DNA from: Apostichopus japonicus
Taxonomy: Eukaryota; Echinodermata; Holothuroidea; Aspidochirotida; Stichopodidae
DNA length: 60,000 bases
Direction of reading: 5' to 3'
NCBI RefSeq assembly: GCF_037975245.1
Contig: NC_092573.1
Span: forward strand, 19,106,265-19,166,264
The notes under the pieces were generated by a model. That model was not told where the DNA came from, made no database searches, and worked only from the letters and a program-made list of their open reading frames with translations. Both the position numbers and the translations under genes were made by a program. Shown piece after piece: positions 23,956-38,624 of the stretch (the first letter of the stretch is position 1; each line of letters opens with the position of its first letter).

Positions 23956-24989
23956 TGGAAGGCACTAGGTAGAAATCATGACTTATTGGAATGAATAATG
24001 AGCATAAGGAGAATAAAGAAATCATGAGTTATTTGAGTTTAAGACAGAACTTTGTAGAGTAAAATGCCAGGTTTAGGTGGACTATATAGATTTGAGAGAG
24101 GATAATATCCCATAATGCAGGGCAGTTAGCAACGAAGAGAACTCAACCTGCTGTAGTATCAACTGACTGGGATGGTCTTAGTTATAGGTTTTTAAGTGCA
24201 ATAAGTACAGCTGGGAAATGTTTATATTGTAAAGTGTAGCAATGAAGGCAAATATGTCCACCAAACTGCTGCAGAAATGCAACCGATGTCAAGCAAAGTT
24301 TCTGTGCACCAAACCACACCACTTACAATATTTATGAACTACGAATTCATCGACCATCCAAACTACTGCACGAATCTGTTAATTTTTCCTTGTTTACATA
24401 GAGGAGAAGTTATTCGGTCTGACTGTATTCCCCACTAATTCTATTTCATAGCAATAGTGACAGCAACACCACATGTTATTGCTTACCTGACAGCTAATTA
24501 TGAACCACAATCTTTATCAAAAGTCCTCCTTTCATCGACTCTGCAGGTCTTTAACGACCAAGCATCATCAATACAAACCTTTACACCCCCTTATCTTCCT
24601 TAAGCCAAACCACAGTTCATGTCAATGATGCATGGAGAGAAAAAAACAGAAAAAAAAAAACACACTCTTCTCTTCTTAAATGCCTCATATTTCCTCAATT
24701 AAATTTAGCCAATATATTACCTACAGAAAAAAATACATGCAGCCTTCGACAAACGTGTTCTTGGAAAGCAATAGAGAAGAAGAAAAAAGAGAGAGAGAAA
24801 AAAAACAACTAAAGCAATGAGAAACAGGCCTATTAAAGGCGAAATTTCATTTCTTCTTCTTTTTTATTGCCACATACTGCTGGACTACTCAATTTCATAT
24901 TCTGCCCGGAGGCTACATTCAAATTTAGATAGAACAGCAAACCGTTCAGGCATGCCATTTGGCCGAAACTTTCATGAGGCTAAAAACCT

Positions 24990-25200
24990 CTCTGCAATCA
25001 CGTTCTTTTAACCGACGGCTCACCTCGCTCCGACTGTGAGACCAAGACTTTGCAGCACATAGAGCTAACTTCTGCTTTCTCCGGCAAGATTTTGAGTAAA
25101 CAACTAGCTTCTTCGCTGTTGGGTAAGAACCCCTAGGCGTTCGGCGACTGCTGTCCCATTTAATTTTAGACGGCGGCCGGGCACTTTGCACATGAAGTCA
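24990..25200. promoter_or_regulatory. CpG-richer patch, function unknown
   Basis: This roughly 200-bp stretch has clearly more CpG than the surrounding intron (for example accgacggctcacctcgctccg, gcgttcggcgactg, acggcggccgggc). It could be an internal promoter or enhancer or the edge of an old element. There is no motif-level proof. Confidence 0.2.
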
Positions 25201-28200
25201 GAGACTGTTGTGGGGTTGCTAATCGACCATTAAATACACACCGTTAAGGTCACATGCGAGGACAATATATGAGATACCAATCCCCCCGTAACTTGTCAAC
25301 GGAGTGATACTGCTGTGTTCATATTACTACTGTTACTGTTGCCTCTGCTGACATTTAAAATGGAGAGGCCTCACGCATAGAAGGAATAATTACCTGTGTT
25401 TTGAATTTCAATTCACATATATATATATATTATAAACCGTTATTAATATCAAAACTCTTCCTTTTTTTTGTTTCCTCCCCCGACTATCAAAACCCTTAAC
25501 AGATTTATTTTCTAACAAGAAAAATAAATGAATTTTGGTGTCAAAGAAATACTTGCAGTACTGGTCACCGAAAAGATTTGACAATTTTGTTCTGTACAAT
25601 GGATTTCATGTTTACCTTCTGCTTCATGTTTACATTCTGCTAGATAAAATGATGAAATAACAAACAAAGGAAGCTTTTGCACTGATTTTTAGCCATTTTT
25701 TTCTACATGGAAATTCCAAACAAGGCCAGGCCTTTAGCTTGATTCAGTAGTCATCTTAATATATGTTCCATTGTAAATTACATGAATGATTAAACCAATC
25801 TCCAACTCTACGATTGTCTTTGGTTCTATTGTTTTGTAGACAGTCACACAAACTTGGGAAAGTACATTTTTGCCAAAATGTCAGCAAATGAAATATTTAC
25901 AACAAAAACATCAGTGCCCCATTAAAACAATAATTGAATGAGCGCGAAAATGTTTGGACCTCCATATGTATAATAGGCCTTTTGAAAAACAAGTTTGCTC
26001 AAACGGTGAAAATTTTGGCTGGACTCGATACGGTCATAGAATTTACTGCCAGAGAAGCGATTTGTGACTCCTGGGTATTTTGCTTAATGTATCCATCTAA
26101 CAGTTGACTCTGCTGTGGCCAGAGTTTTAGGGCGACAGACATTATGTAATGGTGCTACATAAACTATGTAAAATATGTGCCCCAGCATACAGCCTCAACG
26201 TGAAGTCGGAAAGGACGATACATCTGCCGGGCATGTGTCCAAGAAAAGTTTTGGTGGGATCGCTTTGACAGGACGACAATGATTTGGTCTGAAGTTTTCA
26301 TTAGCCTCATCTCTGTGGATGGACTACAATTTTGGTGAAAAAGAACATCAATCATGACTGTGTGTCATTCACAACACAAAAGTACCAAAACCATAGATTC
26401 TTTAAATCAGCGAGATTTGACTTTAAATTTTCAAAAAGATATTTAGAAGAAAGCTTGGATATTTCGATAGAATTTCTGATTGCACTATTAAAGTTGCAAG
26501 TGACTGAAACACATTTAAAAATCGTCCGGACCGAAAAAAAACAATTTTTAAGACTTGAACGTTAATTGTTCGCTATTTTGACTTTACTGCGTTCGGAGTT
26601 CAAGACCTGACTTTAAGAAAGCTCTATTTGTGTTTTGCCATGAATTGCCAGCGATAACCAAAGCCACAAACGAGAAGTTCACCCACTACACCATGTATAT
26701 ACGACACTGTAGATGAGCTTCTCTGAGAAATATAATACCTATTAGTTTAAAACGGACCAGCAGCAGTGAGAATTTTTTTTCTTTTTCTCTTTGCGTTCTG
26801 TGTGTGGGAGGCAAGATCGCATGAAGCCCAAGTCACATTCAATTACTCGCGGTTGTAAAGGAAGTCACAAAAACTATGCTAAGTTGCGAGAAATAGCTGT
26901 TTCATATGTCAAGAGCTGAATTAATCATGAGTGCCCTAATTCTGGATGATATCTGACAATGTCAAAGCCAAATGGCACATAAAAATAGAAGGTGAAATGC
27001 TCAACTAAGAGAATGGAATCATCTTCTCAAGATGGCCTCGAAAAAAACAACTCGATTTGGACGAGATCCAAAAATAAGTTTGACGAAAATAGATCCGGGT
27101 ATTTCCTGAACGTACATGTCTTTCAAATAAACAACCACTGTGATATGTTTTAGATGCACAAGGCAAGGGGGACACTTGATATCCTGGTGCTAAAATTAGC
27201 CGGTTTGGGATATATGAGCGACGACACTTACCTATCTCCAGTCTACTGATGCACTTTTCTCATCTACCTAACTTCTTATTTCTACACATTTTTTTTATTC
27301 TATTTGGAACAATTTTTTTTTTTTTTTTTTAAAGTTCGGAGACATGTAACAGATTTCACATTTTCTGCAATATCTTCACCCAAACCCTTAAAATGGATCA
27401 TTATTTTAACTCTCTTGACAAACACGAAATCGAGAACAGCCTATCGAATCCAATACAATCTTAGAAAAAAACGAAACAAATCGCAGGCTAGCAGCTGACA
27501 GGAGAATGGAAACTCTACTAGTGGAAAAAGATATGAAATGAATAAAACACAATTCTGTACAGTATATACCAGTAGTTATACCAGCCCCACTACACTTCAC
27601 CACACCATAGCATCTCACACCATAACATCCCACCCAATGCATGTCATGACCAAATTTTATAAGCGTTTTGCTTGTGAACATCCCACCATAGTTTCTCACT
27701 ATGACCTGCCACTTCCAGGGGTCGTCACCTACTTCCTCTCCTTCCTGAATTTCACCCTCCAGTCTTTTTCATATTTAATCAAGAGAAGGAAGATTTTTGT
27801 ACCAGTTTCTGTTTTTATTTTTTTTAAATAATTGTACACGCAAACTCGGTCTTCAAATTTCTCGTAGAATCACCCCGGAAAAAGTTGCATTATTTGTTGG
27901 TGTTGTCCCACATTTTAATTGTTGTTGGACTCCATGTTTGCATTACTGTTCCAAATAAAACAGCAGATAAAAAAAAAATACACCCCAGGAGCAGACCTAG
28001 ACAGACATTGACTGCCATTGATGTTTTACCATCTTCAATCCTTGTCAACAAAACAACACCATACTTTGACAATGGGATTTATGAGCTAGGGACCAACAGG
28101 TGCACGTTTAGTAGAACATGAAGTCACCATCTGTTGTGCTTTGATGACTTTATGGAGTCATTCACTTAACCTAACCACCTCCAAAGGTCACCGAAAGGTC

Positions 28201-30475
28201 ACTGTTGTACCCCCTCAAGCCAACCTTGCCACCTGGAAATATTTTTAACACTTTCAACAAAAAAACAACAAAAATTCCATCCTAGGAATTTCTTCTTTTT
28301 TGGGGGGGTATATAATATTTAACAACAACTCTATTGAAGATGGCCCCCATGGTGGTATAATAAACAGTCCAAAACTCTGTAAAACAAAAAATATGTTACT
28401 TTTCATGATCATGCCACCAACAGGCAGCAAATATGGATATGGTTTGTTATTATTGTAAATATACTACAATGGTATAATTGTTTACAATATAATATATCTG
28501 AAACACAGCACAAGAGTACATCTCAAAATTGGCTGGCACATTTTTACAGCACAATTAACAGATGGTATCATTAGACAAAATGGGACTTCTTAATTGGATG
28601 ACTACAAAGTGTAGCCCAAAGATGCAATACTCTGGTGCCACCAAAATTCAAGACTACCACATTCAACTTTGCATTACTTATCATAACCATTACCATGGAT
28701 ATACTCCAAGGCTCACTAAACAATGATAAGTGTCTTGAAGAGTTTTGAAACTACCGTAGCATGCGTAGCCATTTTGTTACGCTAAATAAAACATTTCAAA
28801 CTAAAGCTGGCATTTCTGGAATTCTCCATATAAATTCCCATTCCAAATAATCATTAAAACACAGACTCATTTCTTAAAAGCAATTGCTTTCCTTCAACTT
28901 TCAGAATTACCATATAGTGCATTCATGGAAGTATTACTTCTCAGGAAAACACATGGCTGTAAGAAGGGATACACTTATCACTCCCACCAAGACCGATATT
29001 CAATCCATTAGAATTTGAAAACAGTTTACTCCTTTTCCAAATCATTCCTCTTTAATCATCTGGTTCTCGATCTGAGTAATTCGCTTCATTTTAGAACCCT
29101 TTCAACTATGCTAAGTTTTTCTCCCATTTTTTTTTTTTTTCCATCTTGTTCACCTTTTCAGACTTGTACCTGAAAACTTCTCCTGAAAGTGAAGTTGGCA
29201 GGATATTATTTGTAACCCCAGAGGACGAACGACCACAACAATTTTCAAGTCCCAGAAGTTAGATGTTCGATTACAACAGAAGAGAAGCCATTCAGGTAGA
29301 AAGTCAAGCCTCGGCCATGATTTCTTGGCTGCCAGAACATTAGTGGTGAAAACAAAATATGAGCATTTGTAGTAGTAGGTGTTTTTGTAACAGTAAGAAT
29401 GAGATGGCTGATTTGGGACCTTAAGACATTGACACAGGACATAGGCTACTCTATATTGATAAGAAAACATGGAACCCCCCCCCCCGGGATGTTTAACGAC
29501 ATTGTCGGGAGCAGGAATGGGTGTAACAATTACACACCTGCCGTATAAATAAAACACTCTGAACACAGATCGAAGAGAGTAGGCTTTATATCAGCCCCCC
29601 CTCTCTGTACATTCATAACCATCACATTTGAAACACAATGTATGAGCTATAAATGAGCAAATCTCGAGAACAGCATGAACATAGGAAGTTTTGCCCGGAT
29701 GCTTAGATTATATACCCAATATATATTTCAAACATAAATTTTACTTCCGAACTACATTCCCTTTAAATTGAATATCATCTTTCATTTCCATATAATCTGT
29801 CTCCCAATTAAGTGTGTATACCTTAAGACTACATATTAATGAAAACTTGAGAATGCTTTTATTGGATCCCTACGTACATATATCCATGTTCCATGAAACC
29901 CATATATAATAAACTGTGTATAAAGGGATTTTAGTTTCACATGGGGAAGGAAGTATTGGTTTGCAGTGGCTAAGAGTTTTGTAGTCCACAGGGAGAACAC
30001 TTTATCCACATCATGTGTTCATACCTGTGATAGTCAGCTATTGTGCGGAAGGGTTAACTGGAGAAAGCTCAAAAGGTCAGACATGTAAAACAACCGAGCC
30101 TAAATAATTTGGAAGGAATATTCTTGCAGCACCAGGGACTTGAAGCATTGCAGATGTCATTACATGCATGCTAGTTGGACATTTCCATCTGGAGATGAAA
30201 GCAAACTGTGTACATACCAAGGGTCCACTTAAATAACAACAGATCACCCAGTAACTTCTTCTAAATAAACAAATTTTTTGTTGTCAAAAGGCAAACTGTT
30301 TGTTTCCCTCTTCTCCAATTTCTTAGGCAACGGTACCAACCACTCAAAGTAGCTCTCTACACTTTGGCCACGGATTTCTATTTCAACAATCTTACAAATT
30401 TACGATGTAGTACTTGAATTTCATCTTCTTTCTTGCAAAGTACTGAAACTGCAATAAGATACCAACCTCCTAGTT

Positions 30476-30955
30476 TCATGGAACGATGGTAAACTAGCAA
30501 GTTACCCCCACCCCCACACCAAAAACAATATCTCTTTTGTGTATTTACAAGCGACGATGCTCTCTCCATTCAAAATATGCACCTCATTCTATTTACCAAA
30601 GCATACCCACTGATCGACTTTCACTTCACCACCTATGTCCCTGTTCCATTTAGAAGTTTAAGTCCAGAGTTCTCTCTTTTCATGGAATGATGGTAAACTA
30701 GCAAGTAACTCCCCCCCCCACCCCACCCCACCCCAAAAACAATATCACTTTTGTGTATTTACAAACGACGATGCTCTCTCCATTAAAAATATGCACCTCA
30801 TTCTATTTACCAAAGCATACCCACCCACTGATCGTCTTTCACTTCACCACCTATATCCCTACCTCCACCACCCTCCAACACCACCATCTATGTCACTTCA
30901 CCACCTATGTTCATTCCATGAATATACCATTTAGAGTTTAAATCCAGTGTTCTCT
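30476..30955 (+). repeat. Tandem duplication, ~205-bp and ~275-bp copies
   Basis: The segment starting catggaacgatggtaaacta at 30476 recurs at 30681 (catggaatgatggtaaacta) with high identity through accaaaaacaatatc, ttgtgtatttacaa, atgctctctccatt and accaaagcatacccac to gtccagagttctctc/tccagtgttctctc. The second copy is longer through C-run growth and extra cttcaccacctat repeats. Confidence 0.88.
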
Positions 30956-32013
30956 CAATCAAGTCTGTCATCGAGATTTGCAAAGAAGGCCAAATAATGG
31001 TCACACTATATGTTAACATTTCAACAGGCATTTCACTCCCACCCTTTTGAGCGTTAATTCCTCAATTGAGGGTTTAATGTCATTGGAATTGAACACTCCC
31101 CCTGTCTGTGTGTGGTGAAAACAAGTTGGAGGGTCCCGAACCTAAAAGGAGAGAATTATTAAGAGCTTCAAACACTCTGTCAATATTTCACTTTAAAAAA
31201 ACAAACCCATCCAGTCTTCTGAAGTCAAATGTACTAATGCAAAACCACAATCACTTTTGTTGCAAATGTTTCTGGCTTTGTGCACACATCTCCATCTGCT
31301 GTTTTACACTGCAAAATATGACACAACTTCCCGCAAGCCCGTATTAAATGGTACTACTGAGACACTGAACGGCGAAACCAATCTGCATTGCCCAACGAGA
31401 TATGCTAATGCTTCTCAAAACTTGAGATATGAAATGTAGATGTTGCAATAAATTCGCATGACAGTTTAATGAACGATAGTCATCGCTGCTGTGAATTATC
31501 AAAACATTAGTATTCATAAATTCCTGGTATTCAGCTTCTCAGAGAGACTGTCTGAGCTTAATAAAGTTGTTGACTCTTTATCATCATTTCTTCATTATTT
31601 GCTGATTTTCACCATTTCCTGTTTGTCTGTTTCTCACCTTTTTTTTTATTAAAGAATTGTTAGAATTAACCACAATGATTAAATATAATTAAGAGAATGG
31701 TGGTCTTAGGCAAACCGCACAGCATATTATCTGAATTGGGTAAAATCATTGTTAATCGGACGTTGTTTTTTCATACATGGCAAATATCCATTTTCTTGTG
31801 GGTGGAATATCTATGCATGAATATAGAATTCATGAATTCAGTGTGGATAGGGGATTATTCTTTGCGGCCACAATTCACTTCTGTTAGATCCTGGGGCGGT
31901 TTTTGAGATGAAAACAAAAGTTGTGACAATTTTTTTTTTTTTTTATTCTTTCATTGTAGATCTATGAACACATAAACATTGCAATTCATCCAACAATAAT
32001 ATAGTGAGCATTT

Positions 32014-32096
32014 CTGGGAATCATTAAGATGAAACGCTGGTTTATATATTAAGTAGGGAATCATAAAGATGAAACGCTGGTTTATATATTAAGTAG
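32014..32096 (+). repeat. 41-bp tandem duplication
   Basis: gggaatcat-n-aagatgaaacgctgg followed by tttatatattaagtag occurs twice in tandem. Confidence 0.88.
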
Positions 32097-32820
32097 AAAG
32101 TAGAAATTTGTCGAAATGCTCATTCTAATGTGATTGGTTAGTCTTATTTGGTGGATATTTGCATTCAATCTGAATATCAATATATGAATGCCTGATAATG
32201 CATGACTCTGTTAATGAGAATTTTATTTTCATTACAGAAAATACAAGCAGACTTTCTGCTTCCAAAGGGCATATATCACTTTTGAGTATTATTCAATAAA
32301 ATATGTGTTTTATATGAAATATTATTAGGGAATCTTGTTATTGTGTGGCAGTCCTATTTATCATACAACTTAGGATACCAGAAGGCTAAAGTTACTACAG
32401 ATTGTAAGATTTATTATACGATCAAAATATGGGTTTTGAACTACTTGATATGAGCCTGCATTATGAATATTCACGTTTAGGAAGAAGCGCAAGAAAGGCA
32501 CAAAGTGAATTTTAAATCACATTGCCAACTTCAAAATGGCAAGTCACTGTTTTGAACTGTTCATACAACAAAAAACGTATTTGCACAGTAAACATTACAA
32601 TATCGGTGCTCTTGATTTTATTGCTAATTCTTCATTGATCTTAGTTATGAATTTTCAAACTCAAGGTTACTACAGATAAACAATTATATTTAGCCTTTAG
32701 AATCTAGCATTAAGTCATGAAAAAACGGGACCAAAATAACAACGGAATGTGAATGCAATGTCGAGGAATTTTGAGATGGAAAACCTGATACCTTTTTACA
32801 TAACAAACTGTTTGTAATAG

Positions 32821-32842
32821 CATACTATTCTACAATAGTATG
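32821..32842. repeat. 9-bp hairpin
   Basis: CATACTATT, loop CTAC, AATAGTATG. A related ctacagtagtatgcat motif lies about 55 bp to the right. Confidence 0.75.
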
Positions 32843-35800
32843 TAGCAACACTTTACATTTCCTCTACAATAAAGTATGAAACCCTACAGTAGTATGCATA
32901 AAACAACAGCCCTTTTATCTTTTAACAAGTGCTGGAATCAGTGTGTGCTGGACTACAGTCATGACACTGGTTAAATGTATTATTATAACTATGTTGTACT
33001 GCAGTGCTCAGTACACTTGACTGTACACACTGCTAAGAGCTCTATACACACACATACTACTGTACTACATGTATGCTGTACGGGCTAGCCTCCCCTAGAT
33101 CCCAAAGGAATGTTGTTGTGACAAATTCACACCATTCTGCGTTGACAGTTTACATGCAGGTTTGATTGACGGTTGACCATGGACGGGCGTAGACATCCTA
33201 CGGGGCTTAGATACACAACTCCTACCGAGAGGGGTACCTCCGCAACCCTAAACTTCTAATTACGGACCATGGGAGGGGGACCTCGTCACGGAGATGGTGT
33301 AACGTGTGTCAAGTGTCACATTGACACAGTTATGTGCACTCTGTCATGGATTTCTATCAAAACAACAACTCAATAGGCTACCGCCTGATTCAATTTGCAA
33401 ATTTTTAAAAAGGAAAGGATTGATTTACAAGTTGGAGGATTTGATTGCATTCCAACTCGAAAACTAAAACAGCAGCTCTTAGGACGCTATTGTAAAATGC
33501 ATCCAAGAAACAAAAAAAAATGCAAATGATGAAAGGAAAAGCAATTAGACAATGACAGATGAAAAACAATACCTTGATTGTACTCGAACAATAGACATAT
33601 AAAAATGTACCCATGAGAGAGGATAATAATTCCATGTTCCAACACAGTTGGATTAATTGAATACTTCAAATCTGGTTACAATTTTGTTTTGTTTTGTAAT
33701 TATTCTTTTATCTTTTGAGGTATTTCTACGGAACAGAAAGACTAATATTAACAATCGTCTGTCAATTCCTTTCAAGTGATGAAGCAAAAGAAAACTCATG
33801 TCTTCTAGACACTTGGACATTTTCTGACTACATCCAATATTTCACATCACATCAAATGGCGATCAATGAGCAAGAGCACTAAACTCATTAGCATATCGGC
33901 ACCAAGCCACATACCCAGTGTAACACAGGTGAATAATACACCCGGTGTCACACCCTAGTTGCTTTTTGCTGGGTAAGATCCAAGTAAGATTTGTTTTTGT
34001 TTTAACAGAAATGTGAGTCTTTTTCTTGTGGGGGAAGGGGGTGGGATGGAGAAGGAGGGCAGAGCAAATAGAATTACCGACTACCTCAAGTTCATTTGGA
34101 AGAAAAAACATCATGGAGGGTTGGTTTGTCTCATACTTTTTAGTCTTACTTTATTTACTCAGAATTCAGGTTTTCTTAGATTGACAGATCTATGTTAAAA
34201 CCTTACCCACACAGAGTTTACAGCTAAACACACACAATCAATCATACAAGAAATGAACTGAACGGACCGCAGAATGCTATGACTTGACGGGAGATGGGAT
34301 AGGAAAAGGAAGGGTCATGTAGATAGAAGATCAAAGAGAGTTGGGGAGCTGGAATGGCGGAGAAGCGAAGAGGTGGAGTGGAGGGGGTGGAGGAGGAGCA
34401 GAGGAGAAGGTGGGTGGGGAGAGATGCAGTGAAAAAAGTAGTAAAGTTTTGGAGGTTAGTTGAAATCCATAAATTGAATGGAGACAGATTAGGAAGGATT
34501 AACAGTAATAATCGGCTACTTGATGCATCCTGACAAAAGTTTGAACTGCAAAGAACATCGTCGTCTCGGCAAAGTATTATATAGATTTAATCTAGCTTTT
34601 TGTTTTTCAACTTTCTCCTTTGCAATACAGATTCTGCAAGGATTAGTCATTCTGCAAATTTACTTATGTTGTGCATTACGGGGAAATTGACATGTTGTGA
34701 CATAACCGAAACAGGCAAAGTGAACGCATCTTTTAAATCTATTTTCAGAATCAAACAACAATGAAAAAGAAACAATAACTTTAACAATTTTTTTGAGACT
34801 GGAATGTTCTGCAGATTCTGACAATTTCAATCCCAACAATTGTGATATTCATGTATCGCTAAAAAGAAATTGTACATAGCAATACGTACTGGAGGAAGGG
34901 CTGCAATAATATATACATACCGCTATGAATTTCCAATTTTCAGTAGTGTCAAAGACTTTGATTCCATTTAAAAGCAATCTGGTTATCCTAAGGAAAATAC
35001 TGACATGTGTCACCAAAGGTTAATATGCCCATACTCCCCATGGGGCTGCTACCAATCAAGGTAAGCATGGAGCAGCACCAGGTTTTTAAAGCAGCTTACA
35101 AGTCTAGTATTTGTCAATTTTGGTGTGAAATCATTGTTTTTTTTCTAAATGTCACCACTTGATGAAACTTAAATTTTTTGGATTCTTTTAGCTGATGAAT
35201 AACCAAATCGGCATATTCACTAATACCTTGTGCATGTCATTGTTTAAGTAATAATCTTAAATCAATTAAATAATAATAACAGTCAGTCTTTTGAAGAGTA
35301 GATTCCAACCTAACTGGGTTGCTCAATGCTTTACAAAAGTCCCTTTAATGTAACCAATTAATACCACCAGAAAAAGTTTCTCCTTTTTGTTTCTTAAGTT
35401 ACGGGCAATTATTTTCTTAACACTGAATATTCAACGCAAAAATCAACACTTACATATAAAGTTATGTTAGAAAGGAAAAAGATCAAATTTTTAACAGTTA
35501 CAAAGTGAGAGGTGACATGGTCAGTTATTTTCATAACTTATAATTGAATAATTAAAAATAGACTCCAGAAAGTATCTGAGTAAAGACAACTTGGAAGTCA
35601 ATTTTTACAACAACTTTGAAAACATTTTCAAGACTTTTCAAAACAAACATCTCATATGTTAATCAAGTCAAGTTGTAATTCCAATTTAATTAAACATGTT
35701 CAGCATTTACCAAAAATATAGATTGAAATTGGCATTGTTGTTACTGTATCACTATCAGAAAGTGTCCGGTCAACAAAAGTTTAAACAATGGACGGATTGC

Positions 35801-37587
35801 TCAATTAACACTCAAGCCTTATGGTGAAAATGAAAAAAAATTCATGATCAAATGTCAAGGGAAAAACAATCTTTATTGTACTAATAATTTAGGTCCTACC
35901 CAGATTTTTTATAGAAGAACAGTTTGATAAGATATTTTTTTTTCTACTGAGTTAACAAATCATTCCCAGTGAGACAATACACTCACTCATTCTTGACATG
36001 GATTTGATATCAAATGTACACTCGGAGTTAAACGATAAACCGTTTGAGAGTGTTCTCAACGCTAATGCACAAATACGTCATTACGACAAAGCTGTCTTTA
36101 CTAAGATTCAGACAGCTGGGATAGCTGTCACTCCACGATAGCTATACTATAGCTACTGTAGCTACATATAGATAAATTCTATTACACACTGAAAAATACT
36201 AGCTCTGGACAATTAGCCTTCTACTGTACTGGAACTGAGGATGATAACCTTCGAACGTCTACCTTACACATCAGTCCGTCCTTCAGATCTGAAAGGTTCC
36301 TGAACTACTCTCATCCTTTCATTAATAGCTCATCTCGAAACCTGAAAATCGATGTGATAGGGACTTTCTGAAAAGTGCTCGGGGGGACCGAACTTCGAAT
36401 AGACTTCGCTGCACGATTTTTGTGACACGTACTATCTGGGAGCAATTTGATGCACGCTCAATCCATTGCCATGTTCTTTGTTTCATTCAGAGGTTTTCCA
36501 CATATCACACTTTGAGGTTATATTATCTCTTCTAGAGTCACACTTCGGCTAATTTCAAATCATATTTTCATCTGGGTTTTTCGGCCAGAGTGGTAACCAC
36601 TGACCATCTGAGTGATATTCTGCAATATTACAGATTTGTAAACTTTAACTAATTTCTTTTCTTTCTTTTTCTTAATTTATTTATTCTTTTTCATTTTTTC
36701 TTCTTTTTTCTTTGGTACCTGAATGCTTTGGGATAACATGTTGCTTTAAATATATCAGGAATACCTTTTTTATTCCTTCTCAGCAACTGCAACCACAATT
36801 TCAGGGAATGTCTGACCCATGCCTGGCTTCAAGGATGGGTTCAGCACTCTTTAGGGGACAAATTATTGATCTAAGAGCCAGAGGCTACAATAACATATGA
36901 CTAAGAAATAAGTACTGAGGTAACCCACCCACCTCCACACTTCTTCCTCTAACTAAAATTCATACCACAATTACAATGCATACACCTATATTATAAGCAC
37001 TCATTCTTTATGTAGTACAGCGCAGAGACAACAAAGTGAATAAAACTGAGCCCATAGTCAAACTAACTAATGAACTTTAGCACGGACAGGGAACTTATGG
37101 TTTCTGATTGTACAGTGGTGGTCAAACCTCAATTCATCAGACTCTTTGTTATCTTGGAGAAAAATAAGTTTCATATTTTTTTATTTTTAACCAGCTGGGT
37201 ACCTATCATTCAGTAATGATTTTTAATACAGATGTTACCTTAGTATCCACTTTCCCATAGATAACTTGTAATCTTTCACTCGTAGTATGCTCCAAAGAAA
37301 TACAACAAATTATAATATAAAATATCTTTATCTCCCAAGCAGATTCAATCTGCTAGTGGTATTAATCAGCCTAATTACTGCATGACAATTATAACTGAGG
37401 CCTTGAGGTCTATATACTGTATAAAATGCATAGGATCATACAGCAAATGAATAAATGATGGCAACGAACAAAAGAGCTGTTACGTAATGATAACAATGAA
37501 CAGTAGAGCATCGTCCAACCATGTAATGATTAAAATTCATAATGAGAGCTCTTTGTTCTGTTGTTTCCACTCTCCAGTAGCTAGTTA

Positions 37588-38240
37588 TAGTAGTGCAATA
37601 AGCCAGTCATTAGACTCCCTCTTGCCCGGTCTGTAGTTCAGTAAGCCAGTCATTAGACTCCCTCTTGCCCAGTCTGTAGTTCAGTAAGCCAGTCATTAGA
37701 CTCCCTCTTGCCCAGTCTGTGTTGTCGAGGAGGTGAGAGCTCTTTGTTCTGTTGTTTCCAGTAGCTAGTTACAGTAGTTCAGTGAGCCAGTCATTAGACT
37801 CCCTCTTGCCCAGTCTGTAGTTCAGTGAGCCAGTCATTAGACTCCCTCCTGCCCGGTCTGTAGTTCAGTGAGCCTGTCATTCTACTCCCTCCTGACCGGT
37901 CTGTGTTGTCAAAGAGGTCACAATGAATGTTTACAACTCATATGAGAGCTCATTGTTCTGTTGTTTCCAGTAGCTAGTTACAGTAGTTCAGTGAGCCTGC
38001 CATTCTACTCCCTCCTGGCCCGTCTGTAGTTCAGTGAGCCTGTAATTCTACTCCCTCCTGACCGGTCTGTGTTGTCAAAGAGGTCACAATGAATGTTTAC
38101 AACTCATATGAGAGCTCATTGTTCTGTTGTTTCCAGTAGCTAGTTACAGTAGTTCAGTGAGCCTGCCATTCTACTCCCTCCTGGCCCGGTCTATAGTTCA
38201 GTGAGCCATTATACTCCCTCCTGCCTGGTCTGTGTTTAAG
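37588..38240 (+). repeat. Composite tandem repeat (43-bp A units and ~80-bp B segments)
   Basis: A units of about 43 bp (tagttcagtgagccagtcat, then tagactccctcctgcccggtctg) alternate in groups of two or three with B segments (gtgttgtc-aaagaggt, then gagagctc-ttgttctgttg, tttccagtagctagttacag). Order from the left is three A, a short B, three A, B, two A, B, two A. The later B segments also carry cacaatgaatgtttacaact. A further B-like piece (gagagctctttgttctgttg) precedes the array at about 37545. Repeats become more alike to the right. Confidence 0.88.
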
Positions 38241-38624
38241 AGGAAGTGACGAGGTCGAGTAACCAGAGATCTCAGGTTGCTTGATCCCGGAGCGTCTACA
38301 CCACAGTCTTCAACGAGCTTGCAGGGTCAGGATCCTCCCCTGTTCGCGGTGAGCACAATTACAGGTTCTGCTCATGAGTACTTTCAGGTCCACACTTATA
38401 TTTGTTTGTGCATGCTCTGTCTTGGAGTAAACGTCATGTCTGGTCAACAAAAACAATACCACGTGCTTAAAATCCAGACATTTAGCAGATCCCTTGACAA
38501 CGTTGACTTCAAGGCTGGTGCAACGGTGAACTTCAGCGATTCCAACATCAACAGAGGGCGCTGTCACATTGGTTTTTTCCATTTCTGCAAAACTTGGCAA
38601 GCCGTAGCCTCTGGATGCATTTTA

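Noticed and set aside
23440-24025. Proline- or glycine-rich open frames on both strands
   Set aside because: All are products of the 15-bp minisatellite, open in every frame; there is no start context and no non-repeat domain.
26164-26355. 63-codon minus-strand open frame in a slightly GC-richer stretch
   Set aside because: The amino-acid mix is plausible but there are no splice sites or homology that I can name.
29150-29566. 138-codon minus-strand open frame
   Set aside because: No recognisable domain, crosses a C/G homopolymer run, and lies within a receptor intron without splice support.
37588-38240. CRISPR-like look of spaced repeats
   Set aside because: The spacers are themselves repeats, the units are long and degenerate, and the DNA is animal; it is a composite minisatellite.
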